A stretch of DNA of 64,000 bases from Polyangiaceae bacterium (lineage in GTDB: Bacteria > Myxococcota_A > Polyangia > Polyangiales > Polyangiaceae). Made by a program: the position numbers and the translations under genes. Below the pieces are notes generated by a model that ran no database searches, was not told the DNA's origin, and was given only the letters and a program-made list of their open reading frames with translations. The stretch lies in contig JABTUA010000001.1 of NCBI GenBank assembly GCA_015075635.1, forward strand, positions 1,922,001-1,986,000, read 5' to 3'. This document shows, piece after piece, positions 57,001-64,000 of the stretch (within the stretch, counting starts at the first letter, position 1; the number at the start of each line of letters is the position of its first letter).

Positions 57001-57429
57001 GTCTACAACGAAGAAGAACGGCGCATCAATGTGGCGCAGCGTTTGGCCTTTCAGTCGGGGGACTCCGCGCTCTGCGTGCAGTCCCTGGGGCAGAACCTGG
57101 CGCTGCCCTGGTGGCAGCTCCGCTTCTTGGCGGCGCGGGCGGAGTGTCTGGAGAAGGCCGGGCATCCGGCGGCCGGACGCGCGCGCGCCGAATTGGCCGA
57201 GTGGGTAGCGAGCTCGTCCGGAAACGTCGAGGTAGGGCTGACGCTGCCACCGCCGCTGCTGCCGAGCTTCGAGCCAGAAGACGGGCTGGATGCCGGCCTG
57301 GTCACGCCGCCGCACGCAGACGCTGCTTTCCCCCTCGAGCGTGGTTCGCCCCCGGATGGCGCCGGCCACAGCGACGCGGACGCCTCGGCGAAGTCTGGCT
57401 CCGCGCCAGCAACCGACGCCGCAGAGTAG
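54085..57429 (+). CDS. Polytopic membrane protein fused to a spermidine-synthase-like domain
   Basis: An 1114-residue protein. Residues 1-470 hold about eleven to twelve membrane segments (start: FLFGSGLAALVYQTAWERML). A Rossmann domain of the spermidine synthase type follows, with SAM-site motifs VLGLGTGMSAGWLA and VDVAELEPAIVEVAR, and DLIVSEPSNPYRAGVASLFT. The SEPSNP stretch differs from soluble SpeE but fits other membrane-fused members. A long C-terminal helical part (about 800-1114, possibly TPR-like) ends in an Asp/Ala/Ser tail. The reaction is unknown; polyamine or methyl transfer is possible. RBS GAAGGTGAGG and a four-base gap tie it to the pilin cluster. Confidence 0.85.
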   Translation: MSSLTPRVATFLFGSGLAALVYQTAWERMLRLVFGASTAASSAVLAIFLGGLGLGGAWLGKRAEAADRPLRLYGSLEVGVALSAAVTPFLVDLVARVYWGLGGSGTLGTGGATALRLLLAAIVLGPPVVLMGGTLPAAARAVERDDDLSRGQLATLYAANTIGAVAGALLGTFVLFEVFGTRLSLWIAALVNLLVAVLARQLGSSLAPVPVTGGASEAPHEASASAPSRISSRLVYVAAAVVGFAFLSLEIVWYRMLGPILGGSSFTFGLVLAVALAGIGVGSFIYTRRTANRPATLSLLALTVALEAVCVLTPLALGDSVAYLAAYTRPMASLGFVPLVVTWLAITSVVVLPAAVVAGYQFPVLFALLGSGRSKVARQVGLTYAFNTAGSIAGALTVGFVLLPRLGAVGIWKLVGAILLVLALVLIGFELKASAKQGLRRARLAVAFAVLTLWMLTAEGPTAVSRHTPIGAGRVTLAGLDRNQLRDWSHRMRLRVLWERDGVESSLGVTYGGGITFLVSGKADGAVFGDRGTQTLLGIIPALLHDDIKSAFVLGLGTGMSAGWLAAVPGVERVDVAELEPAIVEVARAASLANQNVLERPNVHMFLGDGREFLLTHERKYDLIVSEPSNPYRAGVASLFTHEFYRVAARRMKPNGLFGQWVQGYEVDVQTVRIVIATLRSVFPFVEAWQTQGGDLLLLAGMEPRVYDAEQLRRRVQVEPYRTILPRAGLISDAEGVLSRLIAGNALVKAIGEASAPPVNSDDDNVLEYAFARQVGIGGAELPVQLASLTQSRGLARPEVRGSVDWRRVDELRGRAWLVIGSGTGPDLPLPDPDARARAQAFAAGCSGDIASAQRLWFSQKDAAPRDVVEKYVLAQILAQQKDDRALVLAGELGQEGYTAEEHIVRARYLAGQGKRVESLDELLLAIGELRKTALPLCDANRQAIDLLLFVVRGEPALAAKAARGLLAGPLAVYNEEERRINVAQRLAFQSGDSALCVQSLGQNLALPWWQLRFLAARAECLEKAGHPAAGRARAELAEWVASSSGNVEVGLTLPPPLLPSFEPEDGLDAGLVTPPHADAAFPLERGSPPDGAGHSDADASAKSGSAPATDAAE

Positions 57430-57438
57430 AACCACCGA

Positions 57439-59385
57439 TCAGCGCAGGCCGGGCCGATCCACTGGCTTCGGGGGCAAACGGCACCGGAAGTGGGGGCTCT
57501 CGCGTGAGACGTCGAACAATACCGCCCCGTCCTGCTCGCTCCGTTCGCAAGTCGTGTCGGCCGCCGAGAAGTCGGCGGACTCGTCCTCGTCCACGAACAC
57601 CCGCAAGCGCACGACGCCGCAAGGGACGCCCCGGAGGCTGGCGGTGGCCGTTCCGGTTCCCGCAAATGCCTTCGCGAGGATGGGCGGCGCAGAGAAGACA
57701 CTGTCGGAAGGGAACCAGCTGTACTCGAGGAGCGTCGGGTGCTTCGGCTCCGCGGCACTCTCGACTGTCAGGTCCAAAGTGCAGCCCTCGAACTGGAGAA
57801 TCGCCATCTTCCCCGAGTCCCACACCGTGCGAAAGCCGCGCTGGAGGAAGACCTGCCGGTCTTCCTCCAGTCCGTGGAACAGGACATCCTCGAAGCGAGA
57901 GCCCTGGGAAGCCAGCGTCGTCGTCAACGGAAAGCGAGCGCGCTCGTCGAGCCGCGTGAGTCGGTTCTCGTAGACCCACCAGAACTGCGAACGTGGCGAA
58001 ACAGGGGGAAGACTGGCCTTCGCTTGGTCGGTGAGCACGAAAGGGTGGAGGTCTGCGCGGGCAGTGAACGTGTACGGAACGACGCCGCCCTGCTCGACCG
58101 CATAGAGTGCGCCGATGTTGGTCACGGGCTCGACGAAGGGATAGGCCTCGGCAATCGTTGGGTGGACGTCTCTTTCGCACGCAGCCTGCAGTACTACGGG
58201 GAGGCGGTACCCCTGGCGTCGAATGGGCTGCTCGAGTCCCGCCAGGCTGTTGCGGCATTGCTCGTAGGCGGCGCGGTTGAACCATCCGGACCATGCGAGC
58301 GAGGCCCCAGAGAAGAGCACGATCGCGCCGACTGACGCGAGTCGCGCGAACCGTCGGGTGAGCGCCTCCACCGACAAGAGCGGCAGGGCGAGCATCACGC
58401 CGAGCGGAAGGAAGCGAGGGGAGAAGAACTGCCATGTAGCCAGGTGGAGAGGTGCCAGCACCCCGGCGCTCAGCAGCAAGGCGGAAGTTACGCCCAAGGC
58501 GAGCTCGTCGCGCGAGCCGCGTCCCCGCCGCCAGCGGTAAGACCAAGACGCGAGCGCAACGAGCGCGAGGACGAAGACTGGCCATCCGCGCCACGCGGGC
58601 CCACCGACGAATACTCCTCGGATCAGCAACAGCCGTTCAGCGACGGGAAGCGGAGCGTCAGGTCCAGCGCTCGGCAGGTTCGAGCTCGCCGAGAACGCTC
58701 CGGCAGTCCGCGCTACGAGCCACGCGATCGGCAAGCTGATGAGCGCGAGGGTTCCGACTTCGCGGAGCCACCTCCCTCGCTCGTGTCTCACCAGCGTGAG
58801 GACACCCAGAAACAACAGCGTGACTTGTGCCCCGAAGAGGTGAAACACGCCCTGCAACGTCACCAGCACTCCGAGCAGGACACGGTGGCGCAAGTCCCAT
58901 GTGCTGAACCGCAAAGCCAGCGCGATGATGGCGAGCGACACGGACGTGGAGATGAGGAACGAGAAGAACCCCATGTACAGCGCCCACTGAAACGCTGTGG
59001 CAAAGCCGAGCAACCCGAGTACGAATCGCTCCGGACGGAGGGCGCGAGTGAGCGCCACGAAGGCCCATGACCACCCGAGCAGGATGATGCCCAGCGTGAC
59101 CTGCAGTGCTCTTCGCCAGGGCAAAAGCTCGGCCAGTGGCGAGTAGAGGAAGTTGAACCCCTGAGCGGTCACGGCCTGCGTTGGCCGATACGTCTCCGCG
59201 TAGATGGAGCCCGGGTCCGAGTAGTGGATGGAGAGGTGGGCCAGGTACAGGTGTTGCGGCCCGTCCTGGCTCGGGAGGTATGGCGCAACCAGAACAGCGC
59301 CCACCACCGCGATGGAGGCCGCAACAGTGAGGAACCAGACCCAGCGGGCGGGAAGCGGCTCCAGTCCACCGCCGGTTGGTGCCAC
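57439..59385 (-). CDS. Polytopic membrane protein (GT-C-like)
   Basis: A 648-residue inner-membrane protein with about ten segments and a soluble C-terminal region of about 200 residues. A GTG at 59385 gives a short N-terminus before the first segment (WVWFLTVAASIAVVGAVLVA). After it comes an acidic motif, PSQDGPQHLYLAHL, where GT-C glycosyltransferases have catalytic Asp residues, as in the protein at 45019-47280. The substrate is unknown. It converges with the spermidine-synthase-like gene (nine bases apart) and starts 20 bases after the kinase stop. Glycosylation of pilin or surface glycan is a possible role. Confidence 0.65.
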   Translation of the reverse strand: MAPTGGGLEPLPARWVWFLTVAASIAVVGAVLVAPYLPSQDGPQHLYLAHLSIHYSDPGSIYAETYRPTQAVTAQGFNFLYSPLAELLPWRRALQVTLGIILLGWSWAFVALTRALRPERFVLGLLGFATAFQWALYMGFFSFLISTSVSLAIIALALRFSTWDLRHRVLLGVLVTLQGVFHLFGAQVTLLFLGVLTLVRHERGRWLREVGTLALISLPIAWLVARTAGAFSASSNLPSAGPDAPLPVAERLLLIRGVFVGGPAWRGWPVFVLALVALASWSYRWRRGRGSRDELALGVTSALLLSAGVLAPLHLATWQFFSPRFLPLGVMLALPLLSVEALTRRFARLASVGAIVLFSGASLAWSGWFNRAAYEQCRNSLAGLEQPIRRQGYRLPVVLQAACERDVHPTIAEAYPFVEPVTNIGALYAVEQGGVVPYTFTARADLHPFVLTDQAKASLPPVSPRSQFWWVYENRLTRLDERARFPLTTTLASQGSRFEDVLFHGLEEDRQVFLQRGFRTVWDSGKMAILQFEGCTLDLTVESAAEPKHPTLLEYSWFPSDSVFSAPPILAKAFAGTGTATASLRGVPCGVVRLRVFVDEDESADFSAADTTCERSEQDGAVLFDVSRESPHFRCRLPPKPVDRPGLR

Positions 59386-59405
59386 GGCCGGCGGCCCCGG
59401 GTCTC

Positions 59406-62267
59406 TCAGGGAAATCTCACCGCCGCCGTAGCCGACCCACCCGCGGGCACGTTCACCACCCGCGACTTGCGGCCGTGCTCGGCGTGGACGAACACCACCG
59501 TGTGGTTGCCCGCCGGTACGCTGAGGCCGACCTTGGGCGTCGAGCCCATCGGCCTGCCGTCGAGGATCACGTTCGAGACCGGGATGCTGTTGATGTTCAG
59601 GGTGCCGGTGCCTGCGGCCGCGACGGGGGGCGTGACGCCTCCGCCGACAGGGGGCTTGCCGACCTCGGGCTTCTCGGTGCCGCCGCCCACGGGGGTCTGA
59701 CCGCCGGTGGCGGCGGGGCCCTCGGGCTTGGGCGCCTTGCCCTTCTCGAACAGGTCGATGGTGAAGGTCTCTTCGGCCTTTCCATCCTGGAAGCTGATGT
59801 CTTTCCTGAAGTCCTCGAAGCCCGCCTTGGTGGCGACGATGCTCCACGGCTTGTCCGTGGTGATGTCGATCTTGATGGGCAGCTTCGGGATCGGGCGCCG
59901 CTCGTTGCCGCTGACCAGGAGCACCCGTGCGTTCTCGGCGCCGGTGCCGGCCTTGATGGTGGCCAGGCCCTTCACGACCTTCAGCTTGGGCTCGATGCTC
60001 TGGACCTGACCCTCCTCGACCGCGATGCGCTTCTCCCACGCCTCGTAGCGGTCGCCGGCGATCTTGATCACGTGCTCGCCAGGGGTCATGTCGCGAAGCT
60101 CCTGGGGCAGGGGACCGATCTCCTTGCCGTCCACGTAGAGCTTCACGGAGCCGATGGTGTCGGCGCTGACCTTGACGCCGGTGCCCTCGCTGGCCCGCGA
60201 GAGCGTGACGTTGAGCACCGCGTCCTCACCGGTCGCGACCTTCACGCCTTGCTCGGCGGTGGGCTGGTAGCCTGCCGCGGTGACCTTGACCATGTGCGTG
60301 CCGGTGCTGAGCTCGGTCACACGACAGGGCGAGGTGTCGCAGCGCTTGTTGCCGTCCACGAAGACCTGCACCGCGTCCACGCTCTTGTTTCCGGGGCCGG
60401 CGACGGTGACCACCAGGGTGCCGTTCCGCGGGATGAAGAACACCACCATCGCCGCGACCAGGCCGACCACCAGCAGGCCCGCGACCGCCAAGAGGATCAT
60501 GCGACCCGCGCCGCCGGAAGATGGGGCGGGTGCGGGGTAGGCAGCCGGGACGACCGGCGGCATGTGCGGCGACATCTGCGGGGGCGCGCCCGGCATCTGC
60601 CCGGGCATCTGCCCCGGCACTTGCGGCATCATGCCGGGGCCCGGGATGGAGGCCGGGATCGGCGGCATTCCACCTGGCCCGGGCATTCCGCCGGGGCCGG
60701 GCATTCCGCCGGGACCGGGCATTCCGCCCGGGCCCATGCCGCGCACGGTCGAGGGGCCGCCGGCGCCGGGGAAGCTCGGCGGAGCGGAGGCTGCGGCGCC
60801 GCCGGAGCTGCCCATCAGCGCCGCAGCGCTCCCGACCCGAGCCGAAGGCGCGCCGCCACCGGCGGCGGGAGTGGGGGGCGCCGGGCGGAGCAGCGCCTGC
60901 GACGGGGCCTCGTTGGGCTCTTTGTCGAAGACCGCCGTCTTCTCGTCCTCGTCGTCCCAGTCCATGTCCACCGGCGCGGCCGCGGCCGGCGGCGGCTTGG
61001 GCGGCAGTGGCCCGGGCATGGGGGGCTTCGAGACCGGCGGGGGCACCGCGGGGGGCGGCAGCCCGGAGCCAGCGCGGCTCGGCGGGGGCAGCGGCGCAGG
61101 ACCGCTGCGCAGGCTGGGGGGCGGCGGTAGGTTCCTGCCGGACTGGGGCGGCGGAGGGGTCGGCGCCGGCAGGCCGAGCAGTGTCTTCTTCTGCCCGGGG
61201 GGCGGTGTGGGCGCCGGGAGCGAGCGGGGGGCCTGCGAGGGCGGGCCCGGCCGGCCCGACTTCTTCGCCAGGCCGTCGAAAACGTCCAGATCAGAACCGC
61301 CTTTTTCGCTCATCCCGTTGATCTCCTGCGGACCGGAGGCGGCCCGGGCTGCCTCCGTAGGGAACATCTGGCTCATCAGTTGGGCCAGCCGCGCTGCGTC
61401 TCCCGGCGCTGAGAGCGTTCGAGAGAGCGCACGCAAATCCGCTTCTAATTCCGACGCGGTAGCGTACCGCTGGTTTGGGTCCTTGGCGAGCGCCTTGAGT
61501 ACGATTGCGTCCACGCCGCGGGGCAGGCGCGGGTTCACGGAGGTCGGCGCCGGCACCGAATCCGTGCGGATCTTGTTCATCACGACGATTTCGTTCGCCC
61601 CGTCGTAGAGCTTGCGGCCCGCCAGCGCCTCCCACAGGCAGATGCCCAGGGCGAAGATGTCGGCGCGGCGGTCCACGTCCTTGCCGGTCACCTGCTCGGG
61701 CGACATGTAGCCGACCTTGCCCTTGATCATGCCGGCCTGGGTGCGCGTGATCTTGCCGGCCGCCTTGGCGATGCCGAAATCGATGAGCTTCACCCGGCCG
61801 TCGTAGGAGACCAGGATGTTCTGCGGGCTCACGTCGCGGTGCACGATGTTGAGCGGGCGGCCCTGGCCGTCCCGCCGGTCGTGCGCGTAGGCGAGCCCCG
61901 TGCAGACCTCGGTGAGGATGTGGATGGCGAGCTCGGGGGGCAGCGTGTAGCGGTTCGACGCCGCGCGATCCATCAAGGTGCGCAGCGGTTGGCCGTTGAC
62001 GTACTCGAGCGCCATGTAGTGGCTGCCGTCCACCTGGCCCGCGTCGATGGTGCGGGCGATGTTCGGGTGGTCGAGGTGCGTGGCGATGCGCGCTTCGTCG
62101 TGGAAGAGCTCGATGAACTCCTCGTCTTCGGAGACGTTGGGCAGGATGCGCTTGAGCGCGACGACGTCGCGGGTGCGCGTGTGGCGCGCCAGGAAGACCT
62201 CTGCCATTCCGCCGACGCTGATGCGCTGGATGAGCTCGAAGGGGCCGTAGAGCTGCGTCGGGGGCAA
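59406..62267 (-). CDS. Ser/Thr protein kinase with PEGA-type extracytoplasmic domains
   Basis: A 953-residue kinase starting at a TTG (62267) after GGAG. The kinase domain (about 5-280) has GGMAEVFLA, catalytic Lys in VALKRILP, HRDVSPQN (Ser in place of the usual Lys after HRDV), IDFGIAK and SPEQ. A long Pro/Gly-rich region follows with four MPGPGG units, then one membrane segment (MILLAVAGLLVVGLVAAMVV). After it are at least three PEGA-type repeats (GTLVVTVAGPGNKSVDAVQV, VKLYVDGKEIGPLPQELRDM, GTLNINSIPVSNVILDGRPM). PEGA domains bind envelope components, so it likely senses the surface. Confidence 0.92.
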   Translation of the reverse strand: MPPTQLYGPFELIQRISVGGMAEVFLARHTRTRDVVALKRILPNVSEDEEFIELFHDEARIATHLDHPNIARTIDAGQVDGSHYMALEYVNGQPLRTLMDRAASNRYTLPPELAIHILTEVCTGLAYAHDRRDGQGRPLNIVHRDVSPQNILVSYDGRVKLIDFGIAKAAGKITRTQAGMIKGKVGYMSPEQVTGKDVDRRADIFALGICLWEALAGRKLYDGANEIVVMNKIRTDSVPAPTSVNPRLPRGVDAIVLKALAKDPNQRYATASELEADLRALSRTLSAPGDAARLAQLMSQMFPTEAARAASGPQEINGMSEKGGSDLDVFDGLAKKSGRPGPPSQAPRSLPAPTPPPGQKKTLLGLPAPTPPPPQSGRNLPPPPSLRSGPAPLPPPSRAGSGLPPPAVPPPVSKPPMPGPLPPKPPPAAAAPVDMDWDDEDEKTAVFDKEPNEAPSQALLRPAPPTPAAGGGAPSARVGSAAALMGSSGGAAASAPPSFPGAGGPSTVRGMGPGGMPGPGGMPGPGGMPGPGGMPPIPASIPGPGMMPQVPGQMPGQMPGAPPQMSPHMPPVVPAAYPAPAPSSGGAGRMILLAVAGLLVVGLVAAMVVFFIPRNGTLVVTVAGPGNKSVDAVQVFVDGNKRCDTSPCRVTELSTGTHMVKVTAAGYQPTAEQGVKVATGEDAVLNVTLSRASEGTGVKVSADTIGSVKLYVDGKEIGPLPQELRDMTPGEHVIKIAGDRYEAWEKRIAVEEGQVQSIEPKLKVVKGLATIKAGTGAENARVLLVSGNERRPIPKLPIKIDITTDKPWSIVATKAGFEDFRKDISFQDGKAEETFTIDLFEKGKAPKPEGPAATGGQTPVGGGTEKPEVGKPPVGGGVTPPVAAAGTGTLNINSIPVSNVILDGRPMGSTPKVGLSVPAGNHTVVFVHAEHGRKSRVVNVPAGGSATAAVRFP
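60664..60735 (-). repeat. Four 18-bp repeats in the kinase linker
   Basis: Four direct 18-bp units (60664-60681, 60682-60699, 60700-60717, 60718-60735) of the form GGCATTCCGCCGGGxCCG encode MPGPGG repeats in the Pro-rich linker of the PEGA-type kinase. The near-identity suggests recent expansion. Confidence 0.85.
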
Positions 62268-62318
62268 CGGATCTCCGGCGAGAAGTCTGGCACAAACCGC
62301 CCCTGATTTTGAGAAATG

Positions 62319-64000
62319 TCACTCCGCTTCGGCCCCGCCGGCCTCGCTCTCTTCCTTTTTCGGCTTGGGGAAGTAGCGCACCCGCTTGGCCTGGAGCGGG
62401 TACCAGACGTTGACCGGAACGACCGGGGTGTCCGGAAAGATCCGAGTGGCCCCCGGCGAAGGCCGCCGCACCAGCCGGAGCGCGTCCGGCCCCGCCGTGA
62501 GGGCGCGACCGCCGAGGTCGCGATCGCCCCCGAGCGCCAGGCCGAGCGGCTTCGATAAGTACAGTCGCGGCTTGGCCCCGAGCGAGTCGAGCACGGAGTC
62601 GAGCAGCTCCCCGTCCCGCGTTGCGTCGCGTCCGCTCGTGACCTCGACGTAGGCGAGCATGCCCGCGCCGTCGATGCCGAGGGCGGCCAGCGCGTCCGGG
62701 CCGCGGGTGGAGAGCCCGCGCGCCACCGCGACGGCACCGTCCGGGCCAGTCGGGCCTACCGCGAAGCCCGCGGGCCCGAGCCACAGTCCGGGTCCCTGCT
62801 CGCCGGCGCGAGGGAACGCGATCACGACCTGCGGGTCCGCTTCGCTTGGCTTCTCGGGGCGCACCGCCTTGGGGTCGAGCTTCAGGATGGTGAGCTTGGT
62901 GTCCGGGCGGCTCGGCTCCGCTCGCAGCCAGGTCGTCGCGACCGCGTAGGGCCAGCCGTGCTGCGGCAGGCCCTTGACCTTCCACTCGCCCTCGCCGGGC
63001 TCGGCGGGGGTCACGCGCGGCGCGAGCTTCGCGCCCGGCACGAGGTGCTTCAGCGTCAGGTAGAAGAAGTCCCGCGACTCGCGCTGGATGTAACGCGGGA
63101 AGTTCATCAGGCCCATGTAGCGCAGCATGCGCCGGCCCATGAAGCGCCAGCCGGGCATGTCGCGCACGTCGCCCTCCGCCTCCCACTGCGCGTCGAGCTT
63201 GCGTCCGAGGGACGGCAGCTCGTTCGCGGGCGCCGCGCGGTAGAACTCGAAGCCCGTGTGCCCCGGGTTCATGTCCAGGTGGATGCCGTACACGCAGCGC
63301 ACACGCTGCATGGCCAGCGCCAGGTGATCGGCGTCGATGCTGGCGCCGTAGAAGTAGGCGACGAAACCCTCCTTGGTCTGGCAGATCGCGCTGCGCGTGG
63401 TGCGGCTCTCGTCGGTCCAACCCGGAGGCACGCCGCCCCACCAGTTCCGCTTGTACGGGTTGATGGTGCCGTCCATCACCAGCGGCGTCATGTTCTGGCG
63501 GAAGCCGATGATGTCGTCCGGGACCTTCTCGTCGTTGGGCCAGGTGCCGAACGCCGTGGAGCCGTCCGCGAGCTCCGCGACGGTGGCGGCGTAGGGCTTC
63601 GGCGGCAGGTAGGTGACGCCGTCGGCCATCATGCCGAACTCGCCGTGCGTCGCCTGGAAGCCTCCGTTGAAGCCGCCGACGAGCCGGCTCATCACCTCCG
63701 GCTTGCGCGGCACGAGGCCCGAGCCCGTCTCGCCCGTGGCGCTCTTCGGCTCGAGGGTGCCGCTCATGGCGTGGAGCGCGATCTGGCGCGGATCCCAGAC
63801 CAGCACCCAGGTCTGGTTGTAGGCGCGCTTCTGATCGGTGCGGATGAACGACTGCACGAAGGGCGCGGGCGCGTCGGGATTCGTGGGGATGAACGGATCC
63901 TTCTCGAGCGGGCGCCACTTGCCCTCGCCCTCGAGCGCCGGCGAGATCATCGGTTCCATGGGCGCCGGGGGCCAACCGGTCTCGGGATCGGGAAGGTCTG
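62319..64000 (-). CDS. Phosphodiester-glycosidase-like protein (5' end beyond window)
   Basis: The frame is open to the window edge; an ATG at 63959 exists but the upstream codons remain protein-like (DPETGWPPAP), so the real start is probably outside. About 560 residues are visible. The block VGGFNGGFQATHGEFGMMAD and the later CVYGIHLDMNPGHTGFEFY resemble the NAGPA/DUF2233 phosphodiester glycosidase family, which hydrolyses sugar phosphodiesters or related envelope links. The C-terminal 80 residues are basic, then acidic. The kinase gene follows after a 51-base gap and may be co-transcribed. The function is tentative. Confidence 0.55.
   Translation of the reverse strand, partial: DLPDPETGWPPAPMEPMISPALEGEGKWRPLEKDPFIPTNPDAPAPFVQSFIRTDQKRAYNQTWVLVWDPRQIALHAMSGTLEPKSATGETGSGLVPRKPEVMSRLVGGFNGGFQATHGEFGMMADGVTYLPPKPYAATVAELADGSTAFGTWPNDEKVPDDIIGFRQNMTPLVMDGTINPYKRNWWGGVPPGWTDESRTTRSAICQTKEGFVAYFYGASIDADHLALAMQRVRCVYGIHLDMNPGHTGFEFYRAAPANELPSLGRKLDAQWEAEGDVRDMPGWRFMGRRMLRYMGLMNFPRYIQRESRDFFYLTLKHLVPGAKLAPRVTPAEPGEGEWKVKGLPQHGWPYAVATTWLRAEPSRPDTKLTILKLDPKAVRPEKPSEADPQVVIAFPRAGEQGPGLWLGPAGFAVGPTGPDGAVAVARGLSTRGPDALAALGIDGAGMLAYVEVTSGRDATRDGELLDSVLDSLGAKPRLYLSKPLGLALGGDRDLGGRALTAGPDALRLVRRPSPGATRIFPDTPVVPVNVWYPLQAKRVRYFPKPKKEESEAGGAEAE

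Noticed and set aside
59406-62267. Inactive kinase because HRDLK reads HRDVS
   Set aside because: The catalytic Asp, Lys and DFG are present and this HRDxS form is common in myxobacterial kinases.
61291-63975. 894-codon minus-strand frame across the kinase and the glycosidase-like gene
   Set aside because: It runs in another frame through two well-supported genes and has only Arg/Ala/Pro-rich shadow composition.

Overview
The window is about 70% GC and gene-dense, with long antisense open frames that are almost all shadows. It reads as bacterial chromosome from a myxobacterium-like organism (phylum Myxococcota, probably the Polyangiales side; this is inference). The signs are eukaryote-type Ser/Thr kinases with zinc-ribbon or PEGA-type parts, a response regulator with a PATAN/DUF4388 module, many small lipoproteins with Asp/Ala-rich or Gly/Ser-rich linkers, a PilR-like regulator next to pilin genes, and frequent GTG/TTG starts. 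No rRNA, tRNA, CRISPR array, transposase, integrase or phage module was seen.

Layout. 1-6.2 kb: a rhomboid-like membrane protein cut by the edge, three lipoproteins, a sugar-phosphate nucleotidyltransferase, a beta-propeller-like lipoprotein and pabB. 6.3-9.0 kb: a SPOR-domain protein, nikR and a helical-repeat protein. 9.2-18.2 kb: a signalling block with an SPFH protein carrying a zinc ribbon, a Ser/Thr kinase with its own zinc ribbon, a PATAN response regulator, a polysaccharide deacetylase, and a PAS hybrid kinase whose receiver domain is broken by a frameshift. 18.2-22.7 kb: a peptide ABC transporter (two permeases and a lipoprotein binding protein, no ATPase) and an alpha/beta-hydrolase. 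22.7-23.7 kb: the only long gap, with a hexanucleotide repeat and a cluster of TCCAT/ATGGA palindromes upstream of a MerR-type regulator. 23.7-32.2 kb: that regulator, a sigma region 4-only DNA-binding protein, a dipeptidase homologue, a ParA ATPase with a double zinc finger plus a ribbon-helix-helix partner, folA-purH, a lipoprotein, an RluD-type pseudouridine synthase and argB.

32.3-44 kb: a degenerate glycogen-synthase-like protein on the plus strand, then a minus-strand run of ten closely packed or overlapping genes. Starting from a sigma factor, these are a membrane protein that is probably the anti-sigma factor, two lipoproteins, an LpxL-type acyltransferase, a J-domain/TPR protein, DnaK, a helical/winged-helix protein, an M1-family metallopeptidase and a membrane protein. 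44-49 kb: a rhomboid protease with a zinc ribbon, a large polytopic membrane protein and a large lipoprotein. 49-59.4 kb: a type IV pilus-like locus with a PilR-type sigma-54 activator, four tandem pilin-like genes, a membrane-anchored helical-repeat protein, a polytopic protein fused to a spermidine-synthase-like domain, and a convergent polytopic membrane protein. 59.4-64 kb: a PEGA-type Ser/Thr kinase and a phosphodiester-glycosidase-like protein cut by the edge.

Themes. Several proteins keep an enzyme fold but lack a key residue: the rhomboid-like protein, the alpha/beta-hydrolase, the dipeptidase and the GT5 protein. Zinc-ribbon or Cys-pair modules are attached to unusual partners (SPFH, kinase, rhomboid, ParA, sigma region 4). 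The best candidates for something undescribed are the zinc-finger ParA plus RHH pair, the four-pilin cluster whose members share an acidic GD-x-D/N loop, and the palindrome cluster ahead of the MerR/sigma-4 pair.
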